Shown here in pieces: positions 5,484-7,206 of a stretch of DNA of 7,206 nucleotides (its first letter is position 1; the number at the start of each line of letters is the position of its first letter). A program made the translations under genes and the position numbers. The notes under the pieces were generated by a model, which was not told the origin of the DNA, searched no databases, and worked only from the letters and a program-made list of their open reading frames with translations. The stretch covers positions 1 through 7,206 of the forward strand of contig SKXG01000019.1 of NCBI GenBank assembly GCA_007128525.1. The letters run 5' to 3'. Source of the stretch: Pseudomonadales bacterium (GTDB lineage: Bacteria > Pseudomonadota > Gammaproteobacteria > Pseudomonadales > Azotimanducaceae).

Positions 5484-6992
5484 TCAACGCGTGGTGGCAC
5501 CCAGTTCGCGGGCATCGTCCAGGCGTGTGGCAGCGGCGCGTACGGCGCCATGCAGGTAGCCGCGGTACAGGCCGCTGTCTATGCGGCTGGTCGACATAAT
5601 GATGCTGGATTGCTCCTCAACCCGCAGCGCCTCGCCACTGGCCTGCAGCCAGCCACCGGCAATGTCGACACGGGCGTTGGCGGCACGCATCACGGGCTCA
5701 CCGCGAGCTTCCAGGTCTGTGGCCACCAGGCTGCTGTTGGTAATGGTCAGGGCCGTGTCCGGGCTTTGCAGGCGCACATGCGACAGCCGGACGGTCGAGT
5801 TGCGCATGATGATCTCGGTTGCGGTCAGGTCGTGCAGATGGATCTCGCAATTGTGTATCTCGATGCGTCGAAAGTGGCCCGACAGCCGCTGCCCACGCTG
5901 GTTTTCGCAGCTGTAGTCTTCGCCGCCCTCCCGCCAGACAGGGGTAGGCCGTGCGGCAGTGGCAGGGTTGGCCAGGGCATCTCGCAGGGTGTGGAAGAAA
6001 TGCTCACGGTGAGAGTGCATGGGGACATGGGCGGCACCCTCCACCAGCCGCAGGTCCGTCAATGCCAGACGACCGTGCAGCATGTGCGCTGTGCGCAGTG
6101 GTGAGACGGTGTCCCGGTCGCCCCAGATGATGGTCGTGGGCACCTGCAGGTTGTGAATGATGGACGAGAAGTTGGTGTCGATCAGCCCCAGTGCGGCATT
6201 GGCGTTGGGCCGGTCACCAAGCAGAGCGCCCCAGGCGCTGTCACTCGCGCGCAGCAGGTCGATCAGGTCCGGCATCATGCCTATTCGTTCGACAAAAGCG
6301 CCGCCCCAGTTGAACAGGCGTCTGGCTTGATCCGCCAGCTCTCGCGGCAGGCTTTCGACGCTGGCCGAGCCGGTTGCTTCCGTTTGCTCGCGAAGAAAGG
6401 CCGCGCGTTGCAGTATGCCGGCGGCGTTGATCAGGATCAGCTGAGACACCTGCTCTGGATAGGTGCCGGCATGATAGAGCGCAACGGCACCGCCCATGGA
6501 ATGCCCCACCAGATGGACATTGTTCAGCGCCATATCCTGGATCAGCCAGGACAGCAGCCGCGCATAACGCGCCGGCGTCAGTTGGCCGCGAGCGCCGGTG
6601 GTGCGTCCAAACCCCGGCAGGTCCAGCGCTACGACATGATGATCATCCGCGAGGGCCTCAATGGTGTGCCACCAGTCCAGCAGCCCGTTCTGGCCCAGGC
6701 CATGGATGAGCACCACCGTTGGTCCGTTACCGCGACCGGCTTCGACCACGTAAAGCTCGGACTCGAATACCGGTTCGTTGAGGCGATGCCCCGTCCAGCC
6801 GGCTGGCAGCTCGGGTGCCGGCGGTGCTCCGCTGACCAGACTGTCTTCGACGGCTTGGGACGCCCGCGCGCTGTTAACGAAGCCGAGTGTCAGTGCCGCC
6901 AGCAGGACCACAGGAGTTGCGAAGGCCCACAGCAGGAGGCCTGACTGTTTGTTGCCGGCGTCCGTACATGGTCGGCTGGCGCTGGAAATCAT
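5484..6992 (-). CDS. Exported alpha/beta hydrolase fused to a C-terminal beta-helix-like domain
   Basis: A 502-residue protein. A hydrophobic segment (about 19-40) after a 17-residue polar start ends in ARA-S, so it is either a signal peptide cut after Ala44 or a membrane anchor; the rest should be periplasmic. Residues about 70-342 are an alpha/beta hydrolase: oxyanion-loop motif HGLGQNG (97-103), nucleophile Ser165 in GHSMGG, acid Asp294 in GDRDTVSP, base His322 in EGAAHVPMH, and a helical lid at about 191-280. The triad is complete. Substrate is unknown; lipase, esterase and C-C hydrolase are all possible. Residues about 356-475 are a separate domain with Cys362 and Cys382 and about five 19-22-residue repeats of alternating hydrophobic and polar residues with NSxL-type turns, resembling a right-handed beta-helix. 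Start is ATG; only a distant AGGG precedes it. It converges on the barrel gene with a 24-nt gap. Confidence 0.9.
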   Translation of the reverse strand: MISSASRPCTDAGNKQSGLLLWAFATPVVLLAALTLGFVNSARASQAVEDSLVSGAPPAPELPAGWTGHRLNEPVFESELYVVEAGRGNGPTVVLIHGLGQNGLLDWWHTIEALADDHHVVALDLPGFGRTTGARGQLTPARYARLLSWLIQDMALNNVHLVGHSMGGAVALYHAGTYPEQVSQLILINAAGILQRAAFLREQTEATGSASVESLPRELADQARRLFNWGGAFVERIGMMPDLIDLLRASDSAWGALLGDRPNANAALGLIDTNFSSIIHNLQVPTTIIWGDRDTVSPLRTAHMLHGRLALTDLRLVEGAAHVPMHSHREHFFHTLRDALANPATAARPTPVWREGGEDYSCENQRGQRLSGHFRRIEIHNCEIHLHDLTATEIIMRNSTVRLSHVRLQSPDTALTITNSSLVATDLEARGEPVMRAANARVDIAGGWLQASGEALRVEEQSSIIMSTSRIDSGLYRGYLHGAVRAAATRLDDARELGATTR

Positions 6993-7078
6993 CGGTATGA
7001 CTGTCCCTGTCGAATTGCAAGGCCTTGATTATCAGGCACTGGAAGTGGTTTATTGCCCGTTTGCCGGCCGCTGTTCGG

Positions 7079-7093
7079 CCCGCCTCTGGCGGG
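7079..7093. other. Short GC-rich inverted repeat upstream of the hydrolase
   Basis: CCCGCC (7079-7084) and GGCGGG (7088-7093) form a perfect 6-bp stem around a 3-nt loop. There is no T-tract on either side. It lies in the 183-nt gap (6993-7175) between the hydrolase start and a possible plus-strand start at 7176. Apart from ATTATC at 7028-7033, which reads GATAAT on the hydrolase strand but has no good -35 partner, I see no other element in this gap. Confidence 0.3.
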
Positions 7094-7175
7094 GCTATCG
7101 GACATCCTGAAATCCGCTACGCTGGACACGCTGCATCGCGCCCGTCCGGCCGCTGACTGAATTAAACGGGAAAAC

Positions 7176-7206
7176 GTGATCACGAGACAACAACCCAAAC
7201 TGAGTG
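7176..7206 (+). CDS. Possible first codons of a gene running off the right edge
   Basis: A GTG at 7176 is preceded by CGGGA, a weak ribosome-binding site about 4 nt upstream, and opens a frame reading MITRQQPKLS to the end of the window. Ten codons are too few to identify a family or to prove coding. The divergent arrangement relative to the hydrolase and the lack of any other gene in this stretch make a start here plausible, nothing more. Confidence 0.25.
   Translation, partial: MITRQQPKLS

Noticed and set aside
6153..6944. A 263-codon open frame on the plus strand opposite the hydrolase
   Set aside because: It is antisense to a hydrolase with a complete catalytic triad, has no family resemblance, and is typical of shadow frames in GC-rich DNA.

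Overview
The window is a moderately GC-rich (about 60% by eye), gene-dense stretch of a Gram-negative bacterial chromosome. A lipobox lipoprotein, a MipA/OmpV outer-membrane barrel and a Kef-type antiporter suggest a proteobacterium, probably a gammaproteobacterium. That placement is inference from gene content and promoter style; no marker gene is present. I see no rRNA, tRNA, CRISPR array, insertion sequence or phage gene.

Layout. (1) Positions 1-125, minus strand: the first 41 codons of a small membrane protein resembling the DUF1538 family, running off the left edge. (2) 219-1094, plus: a tandem-domain universal stress protein, divergent from (1) across a short shared control region. (3) 3728 down to 1131, minus: a two-gene operon of an MscS-type mechanosensitive channel followed 6 nt later by a CPA2/Kef-type cation:proton antiporter with a TrkA-N domain; it converges on the stress-protein gene. 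(4) 3729-3888: a divergent control region with one sigma70-like promoter facing each way. (5) 3889-5459, plus: a lipoprotein with a BamE/SmpA-like C-terminal half, then 26 nt later a MipA/OmpV-family outer-membrane barrel. (6) 6992 down to 5484, minus: an exported alpha/beta hydrolase with an uncommon C-terminal domain of about five 19-22-residue repeats that reads as a small parallel beta-helix. (7) 6993-7206: intergenic, with a weak hairpin and possibly the first codons of another plus-strand gene at the right edge.

Functional picture. The left and middle parts look like an envelope and osmotic-stress neighbourhood: a nucleotide-binding stress protein, a pressure-relief channel and a K+(Na+)/H+ antiporter regulated by a nucleotide-binding domain. 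The right part is cell-envelope: a lipoprotein and barrel pair, and a periplasmic or membrane-anchored hydrolase. The most unusual protein is the hydrolase-beta-helix fusion. At the DNA level, a perfect 23-bp palindrome inside the antiporter gene, two mutually exclusive hairpins near the 3' end of the mscS-family gene, and a strong hairpin just after the lipobox codons deserve a look, although coding constraint may explain all three. I found no convincing evidence of a wholly new multi-gene system.
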